From NCBI RefSeq assembly GCF_947169445.1, contig NZ_CAMVPU010000013.1, positions 25,007 through 89,006 of the forward strand: a stretch of DNA of 64,000 nt. Reading direction: 5' to 3'. Under the pieces are notes generated by a model. The model was given only the letters and a program-made list of their open reading frames with translations, had not been told where the DNA came from and did no database searches. This stretch comes from an uncultured Butyrivibrio sp. Lineage in GTDB: Bacteria > Bacillota > Clostridia > Lachnospirales > Lachnospiraceae. Shown one piece after another: positions 1 to 8,127 of the stretch (position 1 is the first letter of the stretch; each line of letters opens with the position of its first letter). The translations under genes were made by a program, and so were the position numbers.

Positions 1-309
1 TTAAGTGGAAGTACAACGGGAAATCCCACAATAATTCTGCTTCTTGGATGTGAAAAGTCTTATGAAGAATTATCTGAAAAAGACAAAAAGTTGTCAGAGC
101 TTTACAAAGAGCTAAATCCGATAATCAGTTCTTTTGCAAGTGATCAGATTGATTTCAGGCCTATAAACATTTCTGATTTGGTTCAAAACAATTCTGATTT
201 CAAGGGCTCTATTAATGATTTCAGCGTCAGGGTTTATTCTGACATAGTTGAAAGAATTGTAATTTACATAAATGAAAAAATAGATGAACTACTAAATAAA
301 AGCCCGTAA
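1..309 (+). CDS. 3' end of an unrecognised gene (start lies outside the window)
   Basis: The reading frame is open from base 1 to a TAA at 307-309, giving about 102 residues of the C-terminal part of a protein whose start lies upstream. An internal TTG at 91 is a possible start, but the frame continues upstream without a stop, so I read the gene as truncated by the window edge. The visible part has a short hydrophobic stretch followed by LGCEKSYEEL and a polar, probably helical tail rich in Asp, Ile and Lys. I do not recognise the family. An intrinsic terminator overlaps the stop codon, so this is the last gene of its transcript, and it points towards the minus-strand genes that follow. Confidence 0.6.
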   Translation, partial: LSGSTTGNPTIILLLGCEKSYEELSEKDKKLSELYKELNPIISSFASDQIDFRPINISDLVQNNSDFKGSINDFSVRVYSDIVERIVIYINEKIDELLNKSP

Positions 310-331
310 TATTTCATTACGAGCTTTTTTA
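297..331 (+). terminator. Intrinsic terminator of the left-edge gene
   Basis: The arms AAAAGCCCGTAAT and ATTACGAGCTTTTTT pair with one G-T wobble and are followed by a run of six T. The stop codon at 307-309 lies inside the left arm. On the minus strand the hairpin is followed by a shorter T-rich stretch, so it could also stop transcripts leaving the cupin gene at 381. Confidence 0.8.
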
Positions 332-380
332 ATGCATTAAGCTATTGATTCAGACTCAATTACAATATACTTATCAAGCA

Positions 381-701
381 TCACACCACATATTTGTCAT
401 TATTGGCTCCGGGAATCTTCACCACCACGTTGGTGCTGTCAGTAATTGCAGTAAAATCCGTAGCCTCACCAGGCTCCATCACCACGATGTCATCCTTTTT
501 GTACCTGACACCGTTCATCTCCACTTCGCCTTCGATGATGACGGTATATTCCGTAGCAATCTTGTGATAGTGCTTATCTTCGTGGTCTCCGGCCTTGTAA
601 TGTTTAACCGCCACCTCTACATCATTAGTCTTATATAATGACGGGTCAAAGTTTCCGATAAACCAGCCCTTTGTCATATTCGAAATATTCTCAACAATCA
701 T
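381..701 (-). CDS. Small cupin-domain protein
   Basis: This 106-residue protein is almost entirely one cupin barrel. The first metal-binding motif is seen as HEDKHYHKIATEYTVIIEGE (residues 40-60), with the usual His-X-His, a Glu and the following gly-rich turn. The second motif is weak, around residues 70-90. Single-domain cupins of this size bind a metal and act as sugar or small-acid isomerases, dioxygenases or ligand sensors; the substrate cannot be told. Its ATG overlaps the TGA of the upstream nucleotidyltransferase by four bases (ATGA), with GGAGG nine bases ahead inside that gene, so the two are translationally coupled. It probably works on the same small molecule as the neighbouring nucleotidyltransferases. 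Confidence 0.8.
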   Translation of the reverse strand: MIVENISNMTKGWFIGNFDPSLYKTNDVEVAVKHYKAGDHEDKHYHKIATEYTVIIEGEVEMNGVRYKKDDIVVMEPGEATDFTAITDSTNVVVKIPGANNDKYVV

Positions 702-1435
702 TTCATGTCCTCCAGATGCTTTAAGTAATTTTCAACTCCGGCAGGATTTGCCAGAGAATAATAATTCTCACGATTAATTCCATATATTCCCAATTTCTTT
801 TGCATAAGGATTAGTTCATTGAATACGGGACAGATATAGAATATTCCGTTGACGCAAGCATCCTTGCGGATCATATTCTTGGCCGCTTCCACAAAATCAT
901 GTCCGTGCTTGTAATAATAAATGCCAAGTGTTGCATTTTTACTGATAGGGCGCTTCTCTGCAGCCTCAATCATGTAGCCGCTCTCATCACATTTTACAAA
1001 GGACCATCTGGGGTGCACGCTTTCCATGGTAATGGCGCCTCCGTCAAGATTTCTTTTCCTGAAGTCCTCAATTGCCGGCAAAAGATCCTGCTCGATAATG
1101 ATATCTCCATTCATTATGACCAGTTCTTCGTCATTATCGATATCTGCTGCCGCCAGGAGCACTGCACAAGCGGCACCCTGAGCTATATTGGGAATACTGA
1201 CAATCTTTACCTCCGGATAAAGAAGCCTTGCAACCTGGGCTGTATGATACTTATCAATTTCAGTCTGCCTCATGGTCAAAAGAAGCTGATCAGAGGCCTC
1301 TATAATGTCTCCAAAGCCCTTGAGGACAGTCTCAATCATTGGGATTCCGTTTATTTCTGTAAGGTTCTTGGGATATATGTATCCGCCATCCTTGAAGGCC
1401 TTGTCATCTCCTGAAAAAAGGATTATCGCTCTCAT
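698..1435 (-). CDS. Nucleotidyltransferase-like protein with an altered nucleotide-binding loop
   Basis: The 245-residue protein has the Rossmann-like fold of sugar-phosphate or alcohol-phosphate nucleotidyltransferases (NTP_transferase superfamily) and is clearly homologous to the protein at 2863-3576: IPMIE, QGAACAVLLAAADIDNDEEL.IMNGD and GIYYYKHG all have close counterparts there. Family members join NTP and a phosphorylated small molecule. The N-terminal signature normally reads AGxGxRF...PKPL, as in the 2863 paralog; here it reads FSGDDKAF...PKNL, so the Gly-rich loop and the Arg are lost. It may therefore have altered specificity, or be a non-catalytic partner of the intact paralog. The cupin gene overlaps its end; the HAD gene lies 74 bases upstream. 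Confidence 0.78.
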   Translation of the reverse strand: MRAIILFSGDDKAFKDGGYIYPKNLTEINGIPMIETVLKGFGDIIEASDQLLLTMRQTEIDKYHTAQVARLLYPEVKIVSIPNIAQGAACAVLLAAADIDNDEELVIMNGDIIIEQDLLPAIEDFRKRNLDGGAITMESVHPRWSFVKCDESGYMIEAAEKRPISKNATLGIYYYKHGHDFVEAAKNMIRKDACVNGIFYICPVFNELILMQKKLGIYGINRENYYSLANPAGVENYLKHLEDMK

Positions 1436-1509
1436 AATGTTTCCTCATTTATCATTCTCATAAACTTATGCTAAATAATCACACTAATAACAATTACGAA
1501 TAATCAATC

Positions 1510-2136
1510 CTATGCTTCACACTCCCTAATAGAACGCATAATATTGTCATAGGTCACATCATTAACCGTCTCCACCTGCATTACATGGGCGCCTGCTGCC
1601 TGACCTGCCTTAATACCATTGATATTATCTTCTACCACAAGGCACTCTTCAGGTTTTACACCAACTCCATCAATTGCTTTCAGGTATATCTCAGGATTTG
1701 GCTTTCCCTCTTTTACATCCTGATTAGAAACGATGACATCAATATACTTGGTCAGGTCACTCATCTCCATCATGGTCACAATGGAGTTTCGAACAGAATT
1801 AGAAGCCACGCCAATCTTATAGCCATCTGCCTTTAACATGGACATGGCATACTCTTTATTAAAAACAGGCTTACACTTGGAGTGAACAATTTCCATGGTG
1901 TAGCGCTGTTTCATCTCATTTATAAAGCTGTGAAGTTCCACCGGAAGGTTCTGCTCTTTGGACAGCATCTCCAGCTTTTTTCTCGTGGGAAGACCATCAT
2001 AAGTAACAAGGTGATCGTACCTTGTGATGGTATATCCAAAGAGCCCCAGTGCCCTGTTCAGAGCCTCGTAGTGCCACTCTTTGGCATCTATCAGAACACC
2101 GTCCATATCAAAAATAACCGCCTTTATCTTACCCAT
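1510..2136 (-). CDS. HAD-superfamily phosphatase or mutase, beta-phosphoglucomutase-like
   Basis: A 208-residue haloacid-dehalogenase enzyme. Motif I is FDMDGVLIDA (residues 9-18) with the nucleophile Asp and the +2 Asp. A helical cap follows (residues 18-90). Motif II is VASNS near residue 115, the Lys is in KEGKPNPEIY near 143, and motif IV is VVEDNINGIKAGQAAG near 166. This pattern is typical of the subgroup holding beta-phosphoglucomutase and small sugar- or glycerol-phosphate phosphatases. In this cassette it most likely removes or moves phosphate on a precursor of the nucleotide-activated group made next door. Its start overlaps the end of the phosphodiesterase-like gene by eight bases, so the two are in one operon. 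Confidence 0.85.
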   Translation of the reverse strand: MGKIKAVIFDMDGVLIDAKEWHYEALNRALGLFGYTITRYDHLVTYDGLPTRKKLEMLSKEQNLPVELHSFINEMKQRYTMEIVHSKCKPVFNKEYAMSMLKADGYKIGVASNSVRNSIVTMMEMSDLTKYIDVIVSNQDVKEGKPNPEIYLKAIDGVGVKPEECLVVEDNINGIKAGQAAGAHVMQVETVNDVTYDNIMRSIRECEA

Positions 2137-2755
2137 AGAAATACTCCTTTGCTTTGTCAGGATAATCGGTACACAATATTATTTCGTCATCTTCAAGTAT
2201 TTCTTTTACTTTTAGTCTGTCCCATAGTCTTTGATAATCCCTTGAATGAAGGTCAGAGGAAACTATGCAGACTCTCTTGCCTTTTTCTCTATGCTCTTTT
2301 ACCAACTGCGGTGTAATCCAGTCATCATCTATAAAGCCGTCCACCCACACGCCATCTGCTTTCTCATATAGACTGTTTACGGTCTCATATTCGCTAATTC
2401 GCGCAAAGAACTTCAGCCCGCTTTCAATGTATCCAAGCGTATCCGGAATTGACATATCGAAGCAAAAGTAATTCTGAATATTGTATTTTTGAAGGAGTTC
2501 TTTTAACAGGGCCTGGATTCCATCTGCCTTAACGTTAAGAGCCAGCGTGCACTTTGTGCCTTCATAGAGTTTGAAGAAATCCTCTGCCATTGGACTACCC
2601 GAATCCGCCACGTTATGAGAAACTGCCAGCTTTTCCATGTAGTCCCTAAAATCCGTTTCCGTGCCAATGCCGGAGTCAGCTGCTCTTTTCAAAGCTGTCA
2701 TAGTATTCTTTTCACTTGTATCCTTCCAAAATCCTCTGTGGGCGATGATCTCCAT
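2129..2755 (-). CDS. Glycerophosphodiester phosphodiesterase-like (PI-PLC-fold) protein
   Basis: I place the start at the ATG of MEIIAHRGFW because a GGAGGC lies three bases ahead of it; an upstream ATG at 2782 would add nine residues and has no such site. The product is about 208 residues. HRGFW near the start, ETDFRD (metal ligands) and the catalytic-type His in VSHN are the hallmarks of the GDPD/PI-PLC-like TIM barrel, which cleaves glycerophosphodiesters to an alcohol and a glycerol phosphate. It is shorter than most GDPDs (about 240-250), and no signal peptide is seen, so it acts in the cytoplasm. Next to a HAD phosphatase and two nucleotidyltransferases, it may supply or recycle a glycerol-phosphate-like unit; that role is inference. 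Confidence 0.75.
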   Translation of the reverse strand: MEIIAHRGFWKDTSEKNTMTALKRAADSGIGTETDFRDYMEKLAVSHNVADSGSPMAEDFFKLYEGTKCTLALNVKADGIQALLKELLQKYNIQNYFCFDMSIPDTLGYIESGLKFFARISEYETVNSLYEKADGVWVDGFIDDDWITPQLVKEHREKGKRVCIVSSDLHSRDYQRLWDRLKVKEILEDDEIILCTDYPDKAKEYFYG

Positions 2756-2804
2756 ATTGCCTCCAACTATAACTTCAGACATTTTTTCTATCGTTTCATC
2801 TAGT

Positions 2805-2863
2805 CACATGCCAAACAGAACCGTCCAAGTTGGCTGATGCCGAAAAGAGCCGTCCCCATTGGC
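2805..2863. repeat. Two adjacent imperfect 29-30 bp direct repeats
   Basis: On the minus strand two units follow each other: GCCAATGGGGACGG, then CTCTTTTCGGCATCA, and GCCAACTTGGACGG, then TTCTGTTTGGCATGTG. They agree at most positions, and each has short inverted ends (GCCAA / TTGGC type). They fill the short gap just after the nucleotidyltransferase gene at 2863, and the first unit begins at that gene's stop. Confidence 0.5.
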
Positions 2864-3576
2864 TACCGGTTGGCTATAAACGCATTCAAGTCCTCGGGAG
2901 TTCCAAGGCCGTGCATCTTCTCACCGACGTTGTGGAACACAATCTTCTTACCAGCTGCGATCATCTCGTTGTAAACCGGGGCTACATAAAATTCATTATT
3001 TACCCTGATATTCTTCTCAATCATCTGATTTGCATACTTCACGAAGTCACTGCCATGCTTGTAATTGTAGATTCCGACCGTAGCTTCGTTAGAGATAACC
3101 TCTTTTTCCCTAACCTCGGTAACATAGCCATTTTCATCAAAACGGATGTAGCTCCACTTGGGATGGTCAGCAGGCATAGTCATAATAAGGCCATCCTCCC
3201 CGCCCATGTGTGACAGATACTCATTGATGTCCGTATCCACATATTGGTCACTGTTTGCGATCATCATCTCATCGTCATTATCAATGAACTTACTGGCTAA
3301 AAGAACTGTGCAGGCCGCCCCTTCTGTGACATGATCAATTGTGATGATCTCGCATCCCGGAGCCATGCGCGCAAGCTGTGTAGAAAGATCATACTTTTTC
3401 AAATGTTCTTCCTGACAAATGTAAATAAACCTGTGCTCACACTTAGGCTTGATATTCTCTGTAACCACTTCGATCATTGGTTTACCACAGACATCTATTA
3501 AAGGTTTTGGAAGCTCATATCCTGCATCTGCAAACCTGCTGCCTCTGCCTGCCATTGGGATCACAATATTCAGCAT
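2863..3576 (-). CDS. Nucleotidyltransferase (NTP_transferase family) for an activated sugar or alcohol
   Basis: The 237-residue protein begins MLNIVIPMAGRGSRF and continues with LPKPLIDVCGKPMIE, the intact nucleotide-binding loop and the PKPL lysine of sugar-nucleotide pyrophosphorylases. EGAACTVLLAS and the acidic MMIANSDQYVD (residues 105-115, metal-binding Asp) follow. It lacks the C-terminal left-handed beta-helix of GlmU- or GlgC-type enzymes, like the short cytidylyl- and guanylyltransferases of capsule loci. It should activate a phosphorylated small molecule with an NTP; the base and the acceptor are not readable. It is the intact paralog of the protein at 698-1435 and starts the five-gene cassette. 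An upstream leader of about 50 bases separates it from the CgeB-like gene. Confidence 0.85.
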   Translation of the reverse strand: MLNIVIPMAGRGSRFADAGYELPKPLIDVCGKPMIEVVTENIKPKCEHRFIYICQEEHLKKYDLSTQLARMAPGCEIITIDHVTEGAACTVLLASKFIDNDDEMMIANSDQYVDTDINEYLSHMGGEDGLIMTMPADHPKWSYIRFDENGYVTEVREKEVISNEATVGIYNYKHGSDFVKYANQMIEKNIRVNNEFYVAPVYNEMIAAGKKIVFHNVGEKMHGLGTPEDLNAFIANR

Positions 3577-3628
3577 TTAACGCACCTCCTGAAATCATCA
3601 CCGTAACCACTATAAATATGTCTTAGTG

Positions 3629-4807
3629 TCATTTTCCACTCATTATAATCCGTATCATCTCCATAACCCGCATGAGCACTGTATGTTTTGCGCATACCTC
3701 ATCGAATCCCTGCTGCGCTATCCTTGCTCGTTCCTCGTCATGCTCTAGGTAATACCTTATCTTTTCCTGAAGTTCCGCCCTGCTCTCATAAGTTTCAAGA
3801 TGCACTCCAGGAGTAAAATAGTCCGTGATCTCATCCTGATAATTGGTCAAAAGAAATCCTCTGCAAGCCAGTACATCCCAAATTCTCTGAGGAAGACCAG
3901 TCTGAATGGAACGAAGCGAGATATTAAGATTAATCCTGCCATTCCTGAACACAAAAGGCATCTCTTCAAGAGACTTAACACCGCCATGAAGCATCACCTT
4001 GTCAGAAATCTTCGATGTATCGCTTCTGGTAAAAAGATGAACCCTTCCCTTTCCAAGGGTCTCTCCAAGGTCATTTAGCAGTTCCACTCTCTCAAGATAA
4101 GCCATATGAGGCGCGATATAATCATTCATCACCACGAAGTGATCCATATCCTTAACGCACTGGTCCGATGGGTAAAACTCCTTGGCCCCAGCCTTAATAG
4201 CTGTCTCATCCTCCTTTGTCAAAAAACTCTCCAGATTCCCAAAGCCACTAACAGAGGAATGAATCTCATCCTCCATCATTCCCAGCAGCCTTTTCTTCCT
4301 GTCACTATCAAGTCTCAAATCCGGAAAAAGATCCTTTTCCAAATATAGCGAGCCAATAAAAGAAACATCATACTGAGGCTTAAACTCATTTCCCAAAAGA
4401 GCAGATGTCCTCTCGCATGCTGATCCCAGAGGCAAATGGAAAATGCACTCAGGATTCTCATCCTTTACAGACAAATACTGCTGCCTGTCAAAAAGAAACA
4501 CTCTGTTGACTCTATTTCTAATGGAAGTATGGAAAATCTCAAACACAGGACAGTCAACAGATACAGCCACATAAAGAATCCCAAGCCGCTGACATAAAAT
4601 AGACAAAAAAGGAAAATAGTTTATCGAAAAAATAAAAAGCGGCCGATTCTCTGATACCATATTCCCAAGCTTGGAAAGCTTGACAGCGATATCAAGGCTG
4701 TTATCCATACCATCCCTGTCCTCGATGATATCTACTCCCAGCCTTTTGAAAGCCTCTATGTAATCCGGTTCGCATATGCTGTTATATCGATAAAAAATTA
4801 TATTCAT
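3629..4807 (-). CDS. CgeB-like glycosyltransferase (DUF3880 plus glycosyl transferase 1_2)
   Basis: A 392-residue GT-B type protein of the family named after the spore protein CgeB. The N-terminal half (DUF3880-type) carries the conserved FSINYFP and a VDCPVFEIF segment; the C-terminal half has PFVFRNGRINLNISLRS, then RIWDVLACRGFLLTNYQ, and ends with YYLEHDEERARIA. These match the other CgeB-like proteins in this window (4946, 11431, 25491, 49588). Such enzymes act in the cytoplasm with nucleotide sugars; donor and acceptor are unknown here. It is divergently transcribed from the paralog at 4946 across a 138-base AT-rich gap. The typical GSGGF motif reads ACRGF here. Confidence 0.88.
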   Translation of the reverse strand: MNIIFYRYNSICEPDYIEAFKRLGVDIIEDRDGMDNSLDIAVKLSKLGNMVSENRPLFIFSINYFPFLSILCQRLGILYVAVSVDCPVFEIFHTSIRNRVNRVFLFDRQQYLSVKDENPECIFHLPLGSACERTSALLGNEFKPQYDVSFIGSLYLEKDLFPDLRLDSDRKKRLLGMMEDEIHSSVSGFGNLESFLTKEDETAIKAGAKEFYPSDQCVKDMDHFVVMNDYIAPHMAYLERVELLNDLGETLGKGRVHLFTRSDTSKISDKVMLHGGVKSLEEMPFVFRNGRINLNISLRSIQTGLPQRIWDVLACRGFLLTNYQDEITDYFTPGVHLETYESRAELQEKIRYYLEHDEERARIAQQGFDEVCAKHTVLMRVMEMIRIIMSGK

Positions 4808-4945
4808 ATAAGTATATTTTAGATTAGTTACGTACTTTTATCAATTTTTAAATATTTGTTATAATGATATATAGTTGATAACATTTCATTTAAATCAATC
4901 ATCGATATATATGTTTTCGCATAAATAGCACAAGGTGGTAATTAC
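4808..4945. promoter_or_regulatory. Divergent AT-rich promoter region between two CgeB-like genes
   Basis: The 138 bases separate two head-to-head glycosyltransferase genes. A TATAAT is visible on the plus strand at 4859-4864 (TTGTTATAATGATAT) with a poor -35, and several further AT-rich hexamers occur. An AAGGTGG ahead of the plus-strand ATG at 4946 is its ribosome-binding site. I could not define the minus-strand promoter. Confidence 0.4.
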
Positions 4946-6148
4946 ATGAAGATATTGTATCTTGATATAAAAGACTTTTTTGCAAATAGAGATATGTTAG
5001 AAGCATTAGAACACTATACTAACGAAAGCGGTTCTCACCTTGAAATAGTCAAGTATCCTTACGAATATAATGAGAGTAAAGTCAGAAACGACGCTGAATT
5101 TGAAGAAACTTTCCAAAAAGCCTTAAGAAACTCTGTTCCGGATTTTGTTTTTTCATTTAACTTTCTCCCTGTTGTGTCTAAAGTCTGTAAACAGGAAGAC
5201 GTAAAATATGTTTCCTGGATCTACGATAATCCGGAGATTTTCCTATATTCCTATCAGGTAATCAACCCATGCAACATTGTTCTGATGTTTGATTCCAAAG
5301 AATACGAAAAATTTGTAAATGGCGGGATTAAAACTGTTCACTATCTTCCACTGGCCGCCTCCACAAGAAGACTTGATGCCATTACTTCCACGGCTTCTGA
5401 AAAAGAAAAATTTGCAGCAGACATTTCTTTTGTTGGATCTCTTTACACTGAGCGAAAGCAGTACTATGAAGAGATTTTCCCCAAACTCGATGACTACACT
5501 AAGGGATATCTGGAGGGCATAATCAAAAGTCAGCTTCAGATCGACGGTGTCAACTTTATAGAAGAATGCCTCACACCAGAAATCACTTCAAAAATTCAGG
5601 AAGCCAGTAACATCTACCCTTATCCTGACAGCGCAGAAACCTTAGAATACCTTTATGCCAATTTCATCATCAATCGTCAGGTCACTATTATTGAGCGAAA
5701 AGAAATACTTACTGAAATAGGGAAAAAACATCCCTTAAAACTCTATACTTATAATCAAAATAACACCTTCTCTCCAGAAGGTGTCATAAACATGGGACCG
5801 GCTGATTATTTTGAAGACATGCCAAAGGTTTTTAAAGAAAGCAAAATCAATCTTAACATCACCCTAAGAAGCATCCAGCAAGGCATACCCCTTAGAGTAT
5901 TTGACATTTTGGGTTCCGGTGGATTTCTTTTATCCAATTATCAGGCTGACCTGGCATATCACTTCGTGCCAGGTGAAGACTTCATCTACTACGAAAGCCG
6001 AAAAGATATGCTAAATAAAATAGATTACTACTTAAAACACGATGATGAAAGAATTGCCATTGCTACAAATGCCCACAAAAAAGTTCAGGAAAGCCATACA
6101 TTTGATGTACGAATAAAAGAGATTCTCGATATCGTCAATTCCATTTAA
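4946..6148 (+). CDS. CgeB-like glycosyltransferase
   Basis: A 400-residue member of the CgeB/DUF3880 group. Near residues 68-95 it has FVFSFNFLPVVSKVCKQ, then YVSWIYDNPE; around 155 the family-typical DISFVGSLYTER; at about 285-330 the C-terminal signature EDMPKVFKESKINLNITLRS, then IPLRVFDILGSGGFLLSNYQ; and a YYLKHDDERIAIA tail. All signature blocks are intact, so it is likely active on a nucleotide sugar in the cytoplasm. It is one of few plus-strand genes here and ends convergently, overlapping the last four bases of the GT2 gene at 6145. A strong AAGGTGG precedes the ATG. Confidence 0.9.
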   Translation: MKILYLDIKDFFANRDMLEALEHYTNESGSHLEIVKYPYEYNESKVRNDAEFEETFQKALRNSVPDFVFSFNFLPVVSKVCKQEDVKYVSWIYDNPEIFLYSYQVINPCNIVLMFDSKEYEKFVNGGIKTVHYLPLAASTRRLDAITSTASEKEKFAADISFVGSLYTERKQYYEEIFPKLDDYTKGYLEGIIKSQLQIDGVNFIEECLTPEITSKIQEASNIYPYPDSAETLEYLYANFIINRQVTIIERKEILTEIGKKHPLKLYTYNQNNTFSPEGVINMGPADYFEDMPKVFKESKINLNITLRSIQQGIPLRVFDILGSGGFLLSNYQADLAYHFVPGEDFIYYESRKDMLNKIDYYLKHDDERIAIATNAHKKVQESHTFDVRIKEILDIVNSI

Positions 6149-7005
6149 ACAACCAAATACGATTCCAAAACAGCCCCAACTTCTTTTAATATGCCTTTTT
6201 CCAAGGCATCATTTAAAAGCTTTTCAACAGCATCCTTAAAAACGCCTCTTTCAATCAAGGCGTTTTTATTTTTGGCTATTAACCGGCATCTGGCATCATA
6301 ATAATTCCCCGCTTTAGAAGAAACACCTTCTCCCGTAAGATCGACACTCATCAGCACTTTGGGAACAAACATAATCTTGTATTTGTATGCGAACCTAAGT
6401 GCAAAATCCCAATCTTCAAGAGCCCGCATCTCTTCATCAAAGCCAACTATATCCATAAAGGAACTTTTCCTCACAAGAATAGTCGGTGCCCCAACAAGAT
6501 TCCTTTTAGCCAATTCAGAAAAATAATCATCCAGTTGAGGCGCATCCACTGTAATGCATCTGCCCACATCGAGTTTAGCTTCATAAAAATGGCTGTAAAG
6601 ATCAGCTTCAGGGCTATTCCCCATAAATGTTATCATTTCTTTTAATTTGTTTGAATGCCACAGATCATCGCTATCCTGGAAGGCAACCCATTCACTTTTA
6701 GCCAGTTTGACACCTTCATTTCTAGCCTTTCCGGGTCCACCATTCTTATCCAACTTGTGATAAACAATTTGAGTGACTTGGTCTTTAGTCCCATCACCTT
6801 GTAAGAGCATATTCGGGAGGTTTTTCTTTTTAAACTCTGTTAATACTTCTGCTGTATTATCATCAGAGCAGTCATCTATAACGATGATTTCCGCTATTCT
6901 AAAATATTCGTTAGCTCCATCCTGCAACATAACACTTTCAATTGCATGTGTAATCGTCGCTGCCCTGTTATAGGTTGGTATCACCACACTGATATCTGTC
7001 ATCAT
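6145..7005 (-). CDS. Family 2 glycosyltransferase
   Basis: A 286-residue GT-A fold enzyme. The start ISVVIPTYNRAATITHAIESV is the classic GT2 nucleotide-binding strand; EIIVIDDCSDDNT gives the first Asp pair; KNGGPGKARNEGV and WVAFQDSDDLW carry the DxD-type metal site (about residue 117); ALEDWDFALR is the typical catalytic-base ED motif. The two starting Met codons are adjacent, so the true start may be one residue later. Its start overlaps the end of the GT-D gene by four bases (ATGA), so the two are coupled. Donor and acceptor cannot be read from sequence. Confidence 0.9.
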   Translation of the reverse strand: MMTDISVVIPTYNRAATITHAIESVMLQDGANEYFRIAEIIVIDDCSDDNTAEVLTEFKKKNLPNMLLQGDGTKDQVTQIVYHKLDKNGGPGKARNEGVKLAKSEWVAFQDSDDLWHSNKLKEMITFMGNSPEADLYSHFYEAKLDVGRCITVDAPQLDDYFSELAKRNLVGAPTILVRKSSFMDIVGFDEEMRALEDWDFALRFAYKYKIMFVPKVLMSVDLTGEGVSSKAGNYYDARCRLIAKNKNALIERGVFKDAVEKLLNDALEKGILKEVGAVLESYLVV

Positions 7006-8087
7006 ACAATCCTTGCAATTATCTGAGATTCATAATTGTCATCATCAACGTCTTCAATTATTCTTCTTTCTCCAATTTCGTCACTATTGCAATATTTATA
7101 TGGAATCTTCACATCATACAAACTACCCAGTCCACGTTTATATTTTTCATATATAAGGTCAAGATGCCCAACATCAAGTGCCTGGTATCCAGCATTACAC
7201 AGGTCGTATGCAAGAACGGTAGCTGTTGGTCCTAAAGCTATTATGAATAAAGCTTCATCATGCTGCTTCATTGCCTCAGATAGAATATCCTCATATTTGT
7301 CAAAGGCATTCTCTGAAGGAGCCAGGATTCTCTTTATGCTCATTGCACCATCAAGCAGATTATTACCAACCCCCATTCTGGTGTATACGCCTTCCACTAC
7401 AACAACATTTCTGCCATTCCATATATTTTTTAATTCACTAACATCTGTTTCACTTCGTATGTCATGGAAAAGACCATCTGCATATACCCGATCATCAAGC
7501 AGGTCATCATGAAGACGACGTACCATTGGCCTCATATACGCCCTTACTCCATCAGCGTCTTTTTCGTCCATATCAAAAAGTGGCTTGTAAAAATTTGGAT
7601 TAAGACCAATTAGAAGATTGGGATTATTAGAAAGCAGCACCTCTTTCATACGTTCCCCCAATTTCTGCGATGGTCCTTGAAAATTCCATCTGCTACTACC
7701 AACAATTGCGGAAAACTCCCCGTCTCCAAGGCGCGCTATAGACTTGTGTTCCTTAGCTAATAGCCTCCTTGTCTCGGATACGCTCATTATTCTGGGAAAA
7801 GAGATATCGACTTTAAAGCCTGCAGATGCCATTTCATATGGGAGACTCTCAATCCTGTAGCGATTTATTTTAGCAGTCTGATATACTGTGGCAAGTTGTG
7901 TTTTGAAGTTCTCATCAGTTGCTTTCTGTTCTTCTAACATGCCAAGCATTTGTCCAAGAAGTTTATTCACATCTGCCTGCCAATTTTGTAGCTCTATATT
8001 TTCTGCCTCAAGTCTTGCTATTTTTTCCAACATCTCATTGTTATCCATACAAATAAGGCCCTCATTAATCCTGAAGCATATTCTCAC
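7002..8087 (-). CDS. GT-D fold (DUF1792-type) glycosyltransferase with N-terminal coiled coil
   Basis: The 361-residue protein starts with a likely coiled coil (MLEKIARLEAENIELQNW to about residue 75) and then shows the DUF1792/GT-D signature: SVSETRRLL, SIARLGDGEFSAI near residue 140, a DxE-type metal site in that segment, and later IIALGPTATVLAYDLCNAGYQALDVGHLDLIYEKY. GT-D enzymes, first described in streptococcal serine-rich-protein glycosylation, extend protein-linked glycans, which fits a protein-glycosylation locus. A second possible start is the Met of MDNNEMLEKI (8048), with a GAGGG further upstream; I keep the longer form because AGTGAG precedes its ATG. It overlaps the GT2 gene downstream. 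Confidence 0.85.
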   Translation of the reverse strand: MRICFRINEGLICMDNNEMLEKIARLEAENIELQNWQADVNKLLGQMLGMLEEQKATDENFKTQLATVYQTAKINRYRIESLPYEMASAGFKVDISFPRIMSVSETRRLLAKEHKSIARLGDGEFSAIVGSSRWNFQGPSQKLGERMKEVLLSNNPNLLIGLNPNFYKPLFDMDEKDADGVRAYMRPMVRRLHDDLLDDRVYADGLFHDIRSETDVSELKNIWNGRNVVVVEGVYTRMGVGNNLLDGAMSIKRILAPSENAFDKYEDILSEAMKQHDEALFIIALGPTATVLAYDLCNAGYQALDVGHLDLIYEKYKRGLGSLYDVKIPYKYCNSDEIGERRIIEDVDDDNYESQIIARIV

Positions 8088-8127
8088 TTAATGCGCAGCT
8101 TAGTACCCTTTTCGCGAACAGCAACCT

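Noticed and set aside
899..1414. 171-codon open frame on the plus strand
   Set aside because: It is fully antisense to the nucleotidyltransferase gene, whose conserved motifs show which strand codes.
7036..7512. 158-codon Ser-rich open frame on the plus strand
   Set aside because: It is antisense to the GT-D gene, has Ser/Pro-rich shadow composition and lacks a ribosome-binding site.
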